Below, piece by piece: positions 39,296-48,709 of a DNA stretch of 64,000 bases. Within the stretch, counting starts at the first letter, position 1, and every line of letters starts with the position of its first letter. Made by a program: the position numbers and the translations under genes. Under the pieces are notes generated by a model that saw only the letters and a list, made by a program, of their open reading frames with translations, was not told the DNA's origin and did no database searches. The stretch lies in NCBI RefSeq assembly GCF_013299165.1, contig NZ_JAAFKD010000015.1, forward strand, positions 62,001-126,000. Direction: 5' to 3'. The stretch comes from Microcoleus sp. bin38.metabat.b11b12b14.051 (GTDB lineage: Bacteria > Cyanobacteriota > Cyanobacteriia > Cyanobacteriales > Microcoleaceae).

Positions 39296-39904
39296 ATGTC
39301 TCGATATCGAGGCCCCCGATTAAGAATCGTCCGTCGCCTGAAAGAGTTGCCCGGTCTCACCCGCAAAACTCCCAGACGGGATTATCCGCCTGGGCAGCAC
39401 GGACAAAACCGCAAAAAGCTCTCTGAGTACGCGGTTCGATTGCAAGAAAAGCAAAAACTACGTTTCAATTATGGTGTGACGGAACGCCAATTGCTCCGTT
39501 ACGTCCGCAAAGCCCGCCGTGTCACCGGCTCCACAGGTCAAGTGTTACTGCAATTTTTGGAAATGCGCTTGGACAATACTGTGTTTCGGATGGGAATGGC
39601 TCCAACCATTCCGTCTGCTAGACAATTGGTAAATCACGGTCATATTACTGTTAACGATCGTGAAGTCAATATCGCCAGCTATCAGTGCAAGCCCGGTGAC
39701 GTGGTTGCTGTGAAAAACAGAGAACGCTCGCGCACTATGGTTGAAGCTAATCTCAAAGATCCAGGCTTGGCTAACTTGCCAAGTCACTTGGAATTTGACA
39801 AGCAAAAACTGGTTGGCAAAGTTAACGGCGTTATCGAACGTGAGTGGATTGCTCTTCAGATTAACGAACTGCTAGTGGTGGAATACTACTCGCGTCAAGC
39901 TTAA
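39296..39904 (+). CDS. rpsD: 30S ribosomal protein S4
   Basis: Primary 16S rRNA-binding protein that nucleates assembly of the 30S body. The 202 residues begin [20 protein letters not shown], the cyanobacterial/plastid form. The S4 RNA-binding domain lies at about 89-150 ([39 protein letters not shown]). The C-terminus is [16 protein letters not shown]. It is monocistronic, with a good ribosome site, and is followed by a perfect hairpin at 40144. Confidence 0.98.
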   Translation: MSRYRGPRLRIVRRLKELPGLTRKTPRRDYPPGQHGQNRKKLSEYAVRLQEKQKLRFNYGVTERQLLRYVRKARRVTGSTGQVLLQFLEMRLDNTVFRMGMAPTIPSARQLVNHGHITVNDREVNIASYQCKPGDVVAVKNRERSRTMVEANLKDPGLANLPSHLEFDKQKLVGKVNGVIEREWIALQINELLVVEYYSRQA

Positions 39905-40143
39905 TTTATTAGTCATCAGTCGTTGGTCATTAGTCATCAGTTAGTTGCTAGCAAAAAATTAATAATTGGCTTAGTCTCTAGTTATTGGTTGATTGCTACT
40001 GAATAATGAGGGCTAAGGACTGAGGACTAATTTTTTAGGAATACACAGCTATGCTGAAGGCTGAAAAAAAGCTTTGTGACGGTCAATGATTAACTTTTAA
40101 CAGTTAATTGTTGGCCGTTATATTATGTGTTGCTTTACCCGGA
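39905..40143. other. Spacer after rpsD with short repeats
   Basis: Contains direct/inverted copies of TCATTAGTC/AGTCATCAGT (39910-39945) and ACTGAGGACTAA. No gene. Confidence 0.5.
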
Positions 40144-40219
40144 ATCCCAAAGGTTTGTAGTGAGGACTTTAGTCCTTCTATAGATGCGGACTAAAGTCCT
40201 CACTACAAACCTTTGGGAT
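40144..40219. terminator. Perfect 32-bp hairpin between rpsD and MFS gene
   Basis: Arm 40144-40175 (starts ATCCCAAAGGTTTGTAGTGA) is the exact reverse complement of arm 40188-40219 (ends CTTTGGGAT), with a 12-base loop. It lies between the convergent rpsD and transporter genes and could end both transcripts. Its exactness suggests recent arrival or strong constraint. Confidence 0.75.
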
Positions 40220-40233
40220 CGCTTGAGATCGTA

Positions 40234-41673
40234 TTAATCGTTGAAGTTGAATAGTCGAAAAGTTGGGACGATCGCCCTCAATGACAAGCTGCGGGGCTCT
40301 CGCACGAAAATTAAAGGCAGCAAGCCCAGCAGCCGCACGGCAGCGGAGAGGGCAAACAATGCCCCCAAACTCATGCCGGGAAGTTCGGCAACAAAGCCGC
40401 CGACGGTAGTTCCCAAAGCCCCAGCTACTCCCGAAACTGCTGCGGCGATCGCAAAATAAGTCGATGGTTGTTCGATCAGCGCGATCTCCATTTGAATGTT
40501 GTTAGTGCACAGCCCGATCGCCCCTAAAGTCGTTCCCCCTAGCAAGTGCAGCAGCGGCAGCCACACCCAAACGGCAAACGGGTAATTGCCCGTACCCAGC
40601 CACAGCAAAGGCGTCACGGCCACCACCAGCCCCACCGCAATCAGCAAAGGGCGATTTCCCCAGCGATCGGCTAACTTGCCCCAAAACAGCAGCAGCAGCA
40701 GATTTGCCCCGGAACTCAAGCTGTTGTAAATCGTGACCAAACTCACATCCAAGCTTAAATCTTTCAGCAGGTAGATATTAAAAAAAGGCGCGCTCAGATT
40801 AACTGCAAACGTCCACAGGCTGAAGTAAAACAGAAACATTAAGAAATTAGAATCTTTCAGAACTGAAGGTACAAAATCTGTTATCTGTTTGCTTGCTTTT
40901 TTTTCGGAAAGTCGATCGCTCTCTGCGTCTTTGCGGTATGCCTGTGGGTTGACATCCACCATGAAAAATTGACATCCCAAACTAATCATTCCCGCCAAAA
41001 CACCCAAAAATACCACAACACCGTAGCCGAAAATTGGATCTGCACCCCAAGTTGACACGAACAGTCCCATCAGCGGCACTCCCAGCAAAGTAACTAAGCT
41101 GGTAGCACTGTTCCGAAAGCCAAAATAGCGTCCTCGCAAACGGTGAGGAACCACAGCAGCCATCCAACTAAACCAGTTAGAAGTAGCAAAAGCTGCCAGC
41201 ACGTTAGCGGCGATGACAGTTGCGAGCGTCCACTCGAGCAGTTGGTGCTCCTCGGCGTGCCCTGGGCCCCAAATAATTGCCACTACGAGTACCAGCCACA
41301 GTAGCCGCGACACGCCGAAAATCCCTAGGTTGTACCAGTGGCGGCTGGTTGTGCGATCGGCAATGTATGCTCCGAGTGGTTGCAAGAAATTTACCACCAT
41401 CGGAATAGCAGATAATATGCCTATTTCCACGCTGGTAGCGCCGAGTTGCAGCAAGAAACTGCTGAGGATCACGCCGGTGGTGGCAGACTCGAATATAGTG
41501 GCAAAGACGCCATCTAAAGTTGAGGATCTCAGGGTAGAGCGAATGTCTTGTTTAGAAATTTGGAGAGCTGTTTTTGCAGGTAGAACGAGCTGAGAGCTTG
41601 TCTTTTCTAGTATTTCTGGAGTCTGAAGAGATAGAGGCTGATTTAACTCTGCAACTGGTTCAACCATAGTCAT
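40234..41673 (-). CDS. MFS transporter
   Basis: 479 residues with about twelve hydrophobic helices (e.g. VILSSFLLQLGATSVEIGIL, LLWLVLVVAIIWG, LGALFALSAAVRLLGLLPL) and a hydrophilic central loop (about 250-275). Between helices 2 and 3 lies the motif-A-like ADRTTSRHWYN, with a second copy GKLADRWGNRP between helices 8 and 9, as in the major facilitator superfamily. A hydrophilic N-terminus of about 50 residues precedes helix 1. Substrate cannot be predicted. The gene stands alone; an STRR precedes its start. Confidence 0.9.
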   Translation of the reverse strand: MTMVEPVAELNQPLSLQTPEILEKTSSQLVLPAKTALQISKQDIRSTLRSSTLDGVFATIFESATTGVILSSFLLQLGATSVEIGILSAIPMVVNFLQPLGAYIADRTTSRHWYNLGIFGVSRLLWLVLVVAIIWGPGHAEEHQLLEWTLATVIAANVLAAFATSNWFSWMAAVVPHRLRGRYFGFRNSATSLVTLLGVPLMGLFVSTWGADPIFGYGVVVFLGVLAGMISLGCQFFMVDVNPQAYRKDAESDRLSEKKASKQITDFVPSVLKDSNFLMFLFYFSLWTFAVNLSAPFFNIYLLKDLSLDVSLVTIYNSLSSGANLLLLLFWGKLADRWGNRPLLIAVGLVVAVTPLLWLGTGNYPFAVWVWLPLLHLLGGTTLGAIGLCTNNIQMEIALIEQPSTYFAIAAAVSGVAGALGTTVGGFVAELPGMSLGALFALSAAVRLLGLLPLIFVREPRSLSLRAIVPTFRLFNFND

Positions 41674-42296
41674 CTGATTTTAGATTTTAGATTTTAGATT
41701 TTAGATTTGGTAATTGCCAAATCGTTGCTTGGTATAAGTTTTGGGCTTGCTAGTGGTTGATGTTATGGCAGTGGACAGTTGACAGTGGACAGTGGACAGA
41801 AGAGCGCGAAAAGCGACTTGTCCCGAGCGAAGTCGAGGGAAGTCGAAGAGTGGACAGAAGAGCGCGAAAAGCGAAGTCGAAGAGTTGCTTCGTCAAGGAA
41901 ATCAAACCGTTTCTGCTATGGGATATAGGCTCTATTCATGAGGTTATTTATGTCCTCACCGCTGTGGCGATTGCTATAGATGTTTTATTTTAGATTTTGT
42001 CATTACCAAATCGTTGTTTTTTCTAGGTTTTAGGCTTGCTGGAGATTAAATTATTGTTCGGGCACTGGCGTCTGTACAACTTAATCTTTCTGCTAGGAAT
42101 AGCTGAGCTAACCAGGCTAAGATAAAGCCAGCCGCGCTTTCAAGATGTTAGCTTGAAAGCTAGACTGGCACTTCCGGGTAATTATTATGAATATAAATGG
42201 CAAGTGCTGCCTGGGGCATCGACCGCTTGGGGGATATAAATTTACCGATCGTAAAAACCCAGGTTTTAGGGCTTAACCAAGAAGCGATCGCAGCAT
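41674..42296. other. Repeat-rich intergenic region
   Basis: 7-bp STRRs: (GATTTTA)n at 41676-41708 and (GACAGTG)n at about 41768-41799. An imperfect direct repeat (TTTAGATTTGGTAATTGCC ~41699 and TTTAGATTTTGTCATTACC ~41990, each continuing AAATCGTTG) flanks about 240 bp. It also has GAGCGCGAAAAGCGA duplicated at about 41801 and 41860. A hairpin lies around 42125-42175. No gene. Confidence 0.6.
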
Positions 42297-42704
42297 TTAC
42301 CCTACCAAAAATTGCTCGAATTCCCTGTCAAATAAGTCGCCCCAAGGGCCAAAACATATTTCCTCCGAGATCGTCCACTCGGCTTTCAAATTTTTAGAGC
42401 TAGCTAAATCTATAGCATGAAAGACGATCGACTTGCCGAGTATAGCTGCTAACTCCAAGCCTCGGGCGAGCGCGGCTATTCCCTCTGGCGCAACAGCATC
42501 AACTTGCTCCATATCCACGACAACTCTCAGGGCAGCATTTTCTAAAGCCTGTTCCAAATTAATTTGGAAATCTAGCAGTGCTGAGCCGCCGAGACAGCCC
42601 TTGGGTTGCAAAACAATGGTGTTGGATGGGTTGGTTTCTTTGGCGAGTTGAGGGATTGAATCGGAAACAACAAATGCAGGCGTCAGGGTAGTGGGGTTAT
42701 TCAT
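42297..42704 (-). CDS. STAS-domain anti-sigma-antagonist-like protein
   Basis: About 135 residues from ATG 42704 (MNNPTTLTPAFVVSD), preceded by GGGAG at a suitable distance; a further upstream frame has no support. The core is IVLQPKGCLGGSALLDFQINLEQAL ... LRVVVDMEQVDAVAPEGIAALARGLELA, the STAS fold of SpoIIAA-like proteins. The usual phospho-Ser/Thr position appears as AVAPEG, with Ala/Pro, so regulation by phosphorylation is doubtful. A role in partner-switching signalling is inferred. No kinase or phosphatase partner is adjacent. Confidence 0.8.
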   Translation of the reverse strand: MNNPTTLTPAFVVSDSIPQLAKETNPSNTIVLQPKGCLGGSALLDFQINLEQALENAALRVVVDMEQVDAVAPEGIAALARGLELAAILGKSIVFHAIDLASSKNLKAEWTISEEICFGPWGDLFDREFEQFLVG

Positions 42705-43154
42705 CTTTTTTTCTCCCTCGGAAACCGCTGCCATCGCTGTACTCAGTACGGGGGAGATGGGGGGAAAAAGGATACAAGGTGTTTGGAAGATTGCTATCAC
42801 CATCTGGTTTTTTGAATTTGTTTACAGTATTTGTACTTAATTTCTGGAATCTGCTGGTTACTCCAACACGCCCTGGCCAATTCGGTGGGGATACCTTCAC
42901 TTCACTAGATTTCCGGTGTTTTACGACAATCTGCCGCACGTGCGAGTCAGGGTTTGCTGTGAATTGTTGCCGATCGCGCTTCCAAAAGAGTGTTGCTGCG
43001 ATCGGCAACTGGTAGGACAAAATTATCGCTTGACAAAAATCATGCTAACTGCTGATAATATCAAACCCTAGAATTATGCTTAAGTGTTTGAGGGGCATCA
43101 CTACTACAGTGTGATGTCGATCGCCGGCAAATTTACTGATTTTCAAATCCGATC
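42705..43154. other. Gene-free region between the STAS gene and cbiD
   Basis: The two genes diverge, so both promoters should lie here. I looked for a cobalamin riboswitch before cbiD and saw no convincing B12-box. No gene. Confidence 0.4.
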
Positions 43155-44276
43155 GTGACAAACACTCAACCTTTATCGGGGTATACACTGCCAGTATTTG
43201 CCTGTGCGGCCGCGCTTGCAGCACTACGCTGCTTGCGTGAGGGTACTGAGTCTGTAGATAGTGTCTCAGTAGATTTACTGGAACCGCCAATCACGGCAGA
43301 AATTGCGATCGAACAAGCGTCTGTACTCAAAACTGGTACCGCTTTGGCCGTGACTCGCTCCGCTCCGGGGGATAACCTCGATCTAACTCGCAATACCCCC
43401 GTTTGGGCGATGGTGGAATTGTGCAGAGGGGGAGAGGGGGAGCAGATTGTGATTGTTGGGGGCGAGGGAATTGGACATCACAAGGCAGGTGGTGGAGCGG
43501 CAATCTATGATTATGCGATGCGGCTGCTGCGATCGAATCTGAGCCGAGAACTCGCAGGGGGAGATAAAATTACTGTCACCCTAATTCTGCCGTCAGGGCG
43601 CCAACTGGCGGCCCGCACTTCTAACGAAGCTTTCGGCGTCGTAGAAGGACTTTCGCTGCTGGGTACAACTGGCATTTCTCAACCGCTGAGCGCCCCGGGA
43701 CAGTTGGAAATTTACCGCCAACAACTGCAAGAAAAAGCCAAACTGTTTGACACTTTAGTTTTCTGCATCGGCGAAAACGGCTTGGATTTGGCCCGACAAC
43801 TGGGCATCGATCCCCAGCGGCTGGTGAAAACTGCTAACTGGCTCGGCCCGCTGCTGGCAGAGGCTGGATGTCAGGGCGTGCGATCGATCTTGCTGTTTGG
43901 CTATCACGGTAAATTGATGAAATTGGCGGCGGGGATTTTTCACACTCACCACCACCTCGCTGACGGGCGCCGGGAAATTCTGACAGCCTTCTGTGCTCAA
44001 GCTGGAATGCCCGCCGATGCGTGTTCCGCGATTTTTGCTGCCGCGACAGCCGAGGATGCTCTCGGACAACTGCGGGCTTTGGATGCAGCAACTGGGAGCA
44101 ATTGGGTCGATCGCATTTACGGCGACATTGCCCGAGAAATCGACTTGCGATCGTCTGATTGCATTTTTACTCACACTAACCAGCGTATCCCCGTGGGTTC
44201 GGTGATGTTTGGGCGCGATCGCAAAATTATTGTTAAAAGTGACACAGGAGATACATTTTTGACGCAAATTTGTTAA
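43155..44276 (+). CDS. cbiD: Cobalt-precorrin-5B (C1)-methyltransferase
   Basis: CbiD methylates C1 of cobalt-precorrin in the anaerobic corrin pathway to vitamin B12. The 373 residues start at GTG 43155 and read GYTLPVFACAAALAALRCL, the family N-terminus. Further signatures are VWAMVELCRGGEGEQIVIVGGEGIGHHKAG, NEAFGVVEGLSLLGTTGISQPLS and ILLFGYHGKLMKLAAGIFHTHHHLADGR. It lies upstream of guaA, an arrangement common in cyanobacteria; the 332-bp gap argues against strict co-transcription. Confidence 0.96.
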   Translation: MTNTQPLSGYTLPVFACAAALAALRCLREGTESVDSVSVDLLEPPITAEIAIEQASVLKTGTALAVTRSAPGDNLDLTRNTPVWAMVELCRGGEGEQIVIVGGEGIGHHKAGGGAAIYDYAMRLLRSNLSRELAGGDKITVTLILPSGRQLAARTSNEAFGVVEGLSLLGTTGISQPLSAPGQLEIYRQQLQEKAKLFDTLVFCIGENGLDLARQLGIDPQRLVKTANWLGPLLAEAGCQGVRSILLFGYHGKLMKLAAGIFHTHHHLADGRREILTAFCAQAGMPADACSAIFAAATAEDALGQLRALDAATGSNWVDRIYGDIAREIDLRSSDCIFTHTNQRIPVGSVMFGRDRKIIVKSDTGDTFLTQIC

Positions 44277-44608
44277 TGTAGTGTGAATATCTCTGATTTC
44301 TGTCTAAAACATCAGTCGGGGATAATATTTAACAAGTAATAACTCTCAGTCCCTAGACCTTAATTATACTAGGTTGCTGGACGCAATTTTTGATGTAATA
44401 GTTCAATTGATTAGGGTAAAGCTCGAAGTAAATCTATGCTGGTCGCAGGCCCGATGAATTGACTAAAATCGCTAACAGCGATCTAGTACAAATAAGATTT
44501 ATTCCTAGCGACTAACGGTCGCTCGCCGACTTCAGTCTTGCACTATGTCTGCGACAAATACCTCCGCTACGCTCTGCCCAATTAGCAATTAGTAACTACG
44601 CAATAACC
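44277..44608. other. cbiD-guaA spacer
   Basis: 332 bp without a gene. The guaA promoter should lie here; no clear consensus, riboswitch or terminator was seen. Confidence 0.4.
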
Positions 44609-46222
44609 GTGACTACTCAAATAGAAACTGAATCAGACCTCACAAACTCTTCTCTGGGGCAAATAGATCGCCAGATGATCGTGATTCTCGACTTCGGTTC
44701 GCAATATTCCGAACTGATTGCTCGACGCATTCGCGAAACTCAAGTATATTCAGAAGTTATTTCTTACCGCACTACGGCAGAACAGTTAAAAGCGATCGCT
44801 CCTAAAGGAATTATTCTTTCAGGAGGGCCGAGTTCTGTATACGATGAAAGAGCTCCTCAATGCGACCCGGAAATCTGGAATTTGGGCATACCAGTGTTGG
44901 GCGTCTGCTACGGGATGCAGTTGATGGTAAAGCAACTCGGCGGGACAGTTGAGCGGGCTAAGTTGGCCGAATACGGCAAAGCATCGCTATTTATTGACAA
45001 TCCAACGGATTTGCTGACAAATGTCGAAGAAGGCGCGACGATGTGGATGAGTCACGGAGACTCCTGTAACGAGTTGCCGCCTGGTTTTGAGGTTCTCGCT
45101 CACACAGATAATACTCCGTCTGCTGCTGTTGCTCACCACGAGAAAAGTTTGTACGGCGTGCAGTTTCACCCAGAAGTGGTGCACTCGATCGGCGGACAAG
45201 CTTTGATTCGCAATTTTGTTTACCATATTTGCGAGTGCGAACCGACTTGGACGACAGCTACTTTTGTCGAGGAAACTATTCGCGAAATTCGCGCTAGAGT
45301 AGGAGATCAACGAGTTTTGTTGGCTCTATCTGGCGGGGTGGATTCTTCAACTTTGGCTTTCTTGTTGCACCAGGCGATCGGCGACAAACTTACTTGTATG
45401 TTTATCGACCAAGGGTTTATGCGTAAGTATGAACCGGAACGGTTGGTGAAATTATTTCAAGAGGAATTCCACATTCCGGTGCAGTATGTTCTAGCTCGCG
45501 ATCGCTTTTTGGCTCAACTTGAAGGTGTTACCGATCCTGAAGTAAAACGCAAGCGGATCGGCCACGAATTTATCAGTGTATTTGAAGAAGAATCGAAGCG
45601 CCTCGGCCCCTTCGATTATCTCGCCCAAGGTACTCTTTACCCGGATGTGATTGAGTCGGCTGATACAAATGTAGACCCGAAAAGCGGCGAACGAGTTGCT
45701 GTTAAAATCAAAAGCCACCACAATGTGGGCGGATTACCTAAGGATTTGTGTTTTAAGCTGATCGAACCGCTGCGAAAGTTGTTCAAGGATGAGGTGCGAA
45801 AAGTCGGTAGATCGATCGGGCTTCCCGAAGAAATCGTCAACCGACAACCTTTCCCCGGCCCGGGATTGGCGATTCGGATTACGGGAGAAGTTACCGCCGA
45901 GAGACTGAATATTTTGCGGGATGCTGACTTCATCGTGCGCCAAGAAATCAACCGACACGGATTGTACCATGAACTTTGGCAAGCTTTTGCAGTTTTGCTT
46001 CCCATTCGCAGTGTAGGCGTTATGGGCGATCAGCGCACCTATGCTTACCCGATCGTTCTGCGATTTATTAAGAGCGAAGATGGGATGACGGCTGACTGGG
46101 CGCGGGTTCCCTACGATTTGCTGGAATTGATCTCGAACCGGATTGTGAATGAGGTTAAGGGCGTGAACCGGGTGGTTTACGATATTACTTCTAAGCCGCC
46201 TGGTACGATCGAGTGGGAATGA
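44609..46222 (+). CDS. guaA: GMP synthase (glutamine-hydrolysing)
   Basis: Converts XMP to GMP with ATP and glutamine. The N-terminal class I amidotransferase has the nucleophile elbow [11 protein letters not shown] and [10 protein letters not shown] (His/Glu). The ATP-pyrophosphatase domain has [18 protein letters not shown]. The C-terminal dimerisation domain ends [18 protein letters not shown]. The 537 residues match the family. Start is GTG 44609 ([10 protein letters not shown]), giving the slightly long N-terminus usual in cyanobacteria. Confidence 0.98.
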   Translation: MTTQIETESDLTNSSLGQIDRQMIVILDFGSQYSELIARRIRETQVYSEVISYRTTAEQLKAIAPKGIILSGGPSSVYDERAPQCDPEIWNLGIPVLGVCYGMQLMVKQLGGTVERAKLAEYGKASLFIDNPTDLLTNVEEGATMWMSHGDSCNELPPGFEVLAHTDNTPSAAVAHHEKSLYGVQFHPEVVHSIGGQALIRNFVYHICECEPTWTTATFVEETIREIRARVGDQRVLLALSGGVDSSTLAFLLHQAIGDKLTCMFIDQGFMRKYEPERLVKLFQEEFHIPVQYVLARDRFLAQLEGVTDPEVKRKRIGHEFISVFEEESKRLGPFDYLAQGTLYPDVIESADTNVDPKSGERVAVKIKSHHNVGGLPKDLCFKLIEPLRKLFKDEVRKVGRSIGLPEEIVNRQPFPGPGLAIRITGEVTAERLNILRDADFIVRQEINRHGLYHELWQAFAVLLPIRSVGVMGDQRTYAYPIVLRFIKSEDGMTADWARVPYDLLELISNRIVNEVKGVNRVVYDITSKPPGTIEWE

Positions 46223-46288
46223 TTGCTAGTTAGCTATTGAGTGGACGGACAATACATTTGTCCGTCTCGCCCAAAATAATGAAATAAA

Positions 46289-46648
46289 TTAGGGTATTGT
46301 GTTGTCAAAATTGACAATAATGTCGCGAATCTTGTCTGCGGCAATGCTGTCTTGATCGGACTTCGAGTAGATGGTAACTAGAAGAATAATAGTTGCTTCT
46401 TTTAGTTGGTAGATCACACGATAGCCTGCGCTTTTACCTTTTTGAATATCGCTATTTTTGAGTCTAACCTAGAAAGTGGTGTATCCAGTTCCCACAATTT
46501 TATCGCCGATTAAGTTCCCAGCTTGGAGTTCATGAATCAGTGGCTGTAGATCGCTTTGAATGCTGCGATACCGTTTTGCTAGGGTTCGCAGCCGAGCTTT
46601 AAATTCATCAGAAAATAGGATATCGAAGTTGGTAAACTCATTAGACAT
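46289..46648 (-). pseudogene. RelE/ParE-type toxin gene with in-frame amber codon
   Basis: The minus strand reads MSNEFTNFDILFSDEFKARL from ATG 46648, then RTLAKRYRSIQSDLQPLIHE..., to TTF at residue 59. A TAG follows at 46469-46471, and the same frame continues VRLKNSDIQKGKSAGYRVIY...LVTIYSKSDQDSI to TAA at 46289. The full 119-residue product would match the RelE/ParE superfamily (central RLKNSD, then K/R-rich GYRVIY and IYSKSD). AAG or AAA (Lys) to TAG by one base explains the stop. The ATG overlaps the end of the antitoxin gene by 8 bp, the usual toxin-antitoxin arrangement. The toxin is thus probably inactive, unless amber suppression occurs. Confidence 0.85.
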
Positions 46649-46967
46649 CTATGCCATCCCAGAGTTCAGAAATCGGATGAACTTTGCCATCGCGAACTTG
46701 TTGGAGGGAGCGATGGAGGCTTTCTAAAATGAGTTCCTCTGGTTCGTTGTCGGGATCGATCGCGTCAGATTCCGTCGTTGCAGAAATGGCGCGGTTAGTT
46801 AGCAGTTGTTGCAATTCTGATGGGGAAATTTGGGCTAGTTGGGCGGCTTGGGCGAGGGTGAGGTTGGTTTGTTGGCAAAGGGCGATCGCGATTTCCCGCA
46901 GCCAGTCACTCTGGTTGAAGGTATCGGTTTGGGTGAGACTTTCGGGTAGAGTCAGGGTGATTTGCAT
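46641..46967 (-). CDS. Antitoxin of type II toxin-antitoxin pair (UPF0175-like)
   Basis: 108 residues. The N-terminal part (LPESLTQ...WLREIAIALCQQTNLTLAQAAQLAQISPSELQQLL) resembles a UPF0175 helix-turn-helix domain. The C-terminal part (EELILESLHRSLQQVRDGKVHPISELWDGIDV) is the toxin-binding tail typical of RelB/ParD-like antitoxins in cyanobacteria. It would bind DNA of its own promoter and neutralise the following toxin. It overlaps the toxin start by 8 bp. Since the toxin is interrupted, the antitoxin may now be free of its partner or protect against similar toxins elsewhere. Confidence 0.8.
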   Translation of the reverse strand: MQITLTLPESLTQTDTFNQSDWLREIAIALCQQTNLTLAQAAQLAQISPSELQQLLTNRAISATTESDAIDPDNEPEELILESLHRSLQQVRDGKVHPISELWDGIDV

Positions 46968-47002
46968 AGTGGGCGCTGATGGCGGCTGTTTTTATTTTAG
47001 AA

Positions 47003-47302
47003 CATGGTTGAAGAGGAAAAGCGATCGGGTGCGAGCGGTGGGTATAGAAAATTTGAGAGCGATCGCGCCGCCACATTAATCATAGAATACACGCTCGACC
47101 CAGAATGCCGATCGACTTTTTTAGAAATCATCGACTCTCCCGGAAGCGACGGTGCTGATTCCCCGTCACTTACCGAGTGACAAACTGCTACCCGCGCTCG
47201 GTGGTTGGAAGCTTTCGGTGCACAAGTCTAAATTCTGCTAGCTTGGGACTTGTGGCAAGAAATCGCTGCCCAAATCCCAAAAAATGCCAGCTTGTACCAA
47301 TA
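47003..47302 (+). pseudogene. Candidate decayed hypothetical gene
   Basis: A frame from ATG 47003 reads MVEEEKRSGASGG...TLIIEYTLDPECRSTFLEII and later RWLEAFGAQV and LLAWDLWQEIAAQIPKNASL. It has two internal stops (TGA about 47177, TAA about 47231) before TAA at about 47300. The peptides look protein-like, so it may be a gene remnant. I do not recognise the family, and chance cannot be excluded. Confidence 0.25.
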
Positions 47303-47330
47303 ATTTATTACCGACAATTATCCAAGTTAT

Positions 47331-47382
47331 TGTGGAAAACTTGCTGTTTTCTGTGGAAAACCCGCATTTTGCTGTGGAAAAC
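47331..47382 (+). promoter_or_regulatory. Three phased TGTGGAAAAC boxes (DnaA-box-like)
   Basis: TGTGGAAAAC occurs at 47331, 47352 and 47373, exactly 21 bp apart, i.e. two helical turns. The reverse complement TTTTCCACA is the form of DnaA box favoured in cyanobacteria. AT-rich sequence (TAATTTATTACCGACAATTA) lies just to the left. Could be a DnaA-binding cluster; the role is inference. Confidence 0.45.
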
Positions 47383-47506
47383 TGCAACTAAATTAAGTGC
47401 GCTCGCCTTAAATCCATTGATAGCATTTAAAAAAATTGAGGAATTGCGATCGCCAAAATCGCCTTCCTCCTCCATCCCTCAACTTGCTGTTTGCTGAAAA
47501 TACAGC
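47383..47506. other. Spacer downstream of the CDF transporter
   Basis: No gene; no terminator clearly recognised. Confidence 0.35.
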
Positions 47507-48469
47507 CTAAATATTTCCTCGTTCTTGCTGGTGCCCTCGCACTTGTTCGTGCTCTTTAGCATCGTAGGTAATTTGGTCGGAATTGTAAGCGGGCGGCTCA
47601 ACGTGAATTAAGATGCGTACAGGGCTAAAACGTTCTTCCAAACGGTCTTCTACTTCTTCTGTAATCTGGTGAGCAGTTTCTACATCCACAGCATTGACGA
47701 TCATGTGCATATCAATAAACACTTGACGCCCGATCAGCCCGCGGGAGGCGATCGAGTGACAGTTGATAACTCCGGGTACATCCATGGCGATCGCCTGAAT
47801 AACTTCCGGTGCGATCGCCATTTCATCCACCAACCAAGGCAGATTTTCCCTTAAAACTTTCCAACCGCTGCTAAATACCAAAAGAGCCACAGGAAAAGAC
47901 AAAAACACGTCTAGGGATTGGAGTTGAGGTATCTTTAAAATCTGGCCTTGCCAAACACCGATCAACCCGCCAATTACCATAATTGTCACCCAAACATCGC
48001 TCATCGTGTGTTGGGCGTCAGCCACCAAAATCGCGCTACCCAGACGTTGGCCAACTCTGCGCTCGTAAAAAGTGACAAAAATATTAATCCCCAGTACCAG
48101 CAGCAAAATCCACAGTTCATTTGGGGATATCTTGACAGCTTTACCGCCGTGTAGCAACCTTTCGACAGCACCGCTGAGAATTTCAAAACAGGCAATTCCC
48201 AGAAAAACAGCAATTCCCAGAGCTCCGAGAGCGTCATATTTCTGATGTCCGTAGGGATGATCGCGATCGGGCTGCGGATTGGCATAATGATTAGTTACCA
48301 ATCCTAAAATATTATTAGCGCTGTCCGTGACGCTGTGCAAGGCATCTGCGAGCAAACTGAGGGAACCAGTCAGCCATCCCACGACTGCTTTAATTGCCAT
48401 CACCAGCAAGTTTAGCAATAAAGTAATGATTAAAACCTTGCGGACTTCGGAACGGTTATCGGCAACCAT
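47507..48469 (-). CDS. Cation diffusion facilitator (CDF) metal transporter
   Basis: About 320 residues from ATG 48469 (MVADNRSEVRKVL), chosen for the GAGGAG ribosome site 5 bases upstream; an upstream ATG adds 8 residues. Six transmembrane helices are seen (VLIITLLLNLLVMAIKAVVGWL, LSLLADALHSVTDSANNILG, ALGIAVFLGIACFEILSGAV, LWILLLVLGINIFV, SDVWVTIMVIGGLIGVW, VALLVFSSGW). Metal-site residues are SLLADALHSVTD (helix 2) and DAQHTMSDVW (helix 5), a D/H-x3-D pattern of Zn/Fe/Mn exporters. The C-terminal cytoplasmic domain has HSIASRGLIGRQVFIDMHM and ILIHVEP. The exact metal is undetermined. Confidence 0.93.
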   Translation of the reverse strand: MVADNRSEVRKVLIITLLLNLLVMAIKAVVGWLTGSLSLLADALHSVTDSANNILGLVTNHYANPQPDRDHPYGHQKYDALGALGIAVFLGIACFEILSGAVERLLHGGKAVKISPNELWILLLVLGINIFVTFYERRVGQRLGSAILVADAQHTMSDVWVTIMVIGGLIGVWQGQILKIPQLQSLDVFLSFPVALLVFSSGWKVLRENLPWLVDEMAIAPEVIQAIAMDVPGVINCHSIASRGLIGRQVFIDMHMIVNAVDVETAHQITEEVEDRLEERFSPVRILIHVEPPAYNSDQITYDAKEHEQVRGHQQERGNI

Positions 48470-48709
48470 AGAATCTCCTCTATCAGCCATCAAGTTTTCT
48501 GGCTTCTAGTTTAAAGCCGATCCTGTCATAAAGGTTAAAACTATTACAAAATTGGGCTGACGACTAGATTTATCTTCATTAATTTAGGCGCGCTTCTTGA
48601 GATAATTTTTAATTAATCGCATTCTCGCCGCCCAATTTAGCTGGCAGGTACTTCTTTTAGGTTAGTGTATATTTTATCATTAACAATCGTATGTTAAATT
48701 TCATTGCCC

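Noticed and set aside
41757-41993. 78-residue frame
   Set aside because: Runs through STRR and duplicated GAGCGCGAAAAGCGA blocks; repetitive DNA, not a gene.
42705-43154. Cobalamin riboswitch before cbiD
   Set aside because: No convincing B12-box found by eye.
44987-46005. Minus-strand frames of 76-122 codons
   Set aside because: Antisense shadows of guaA.
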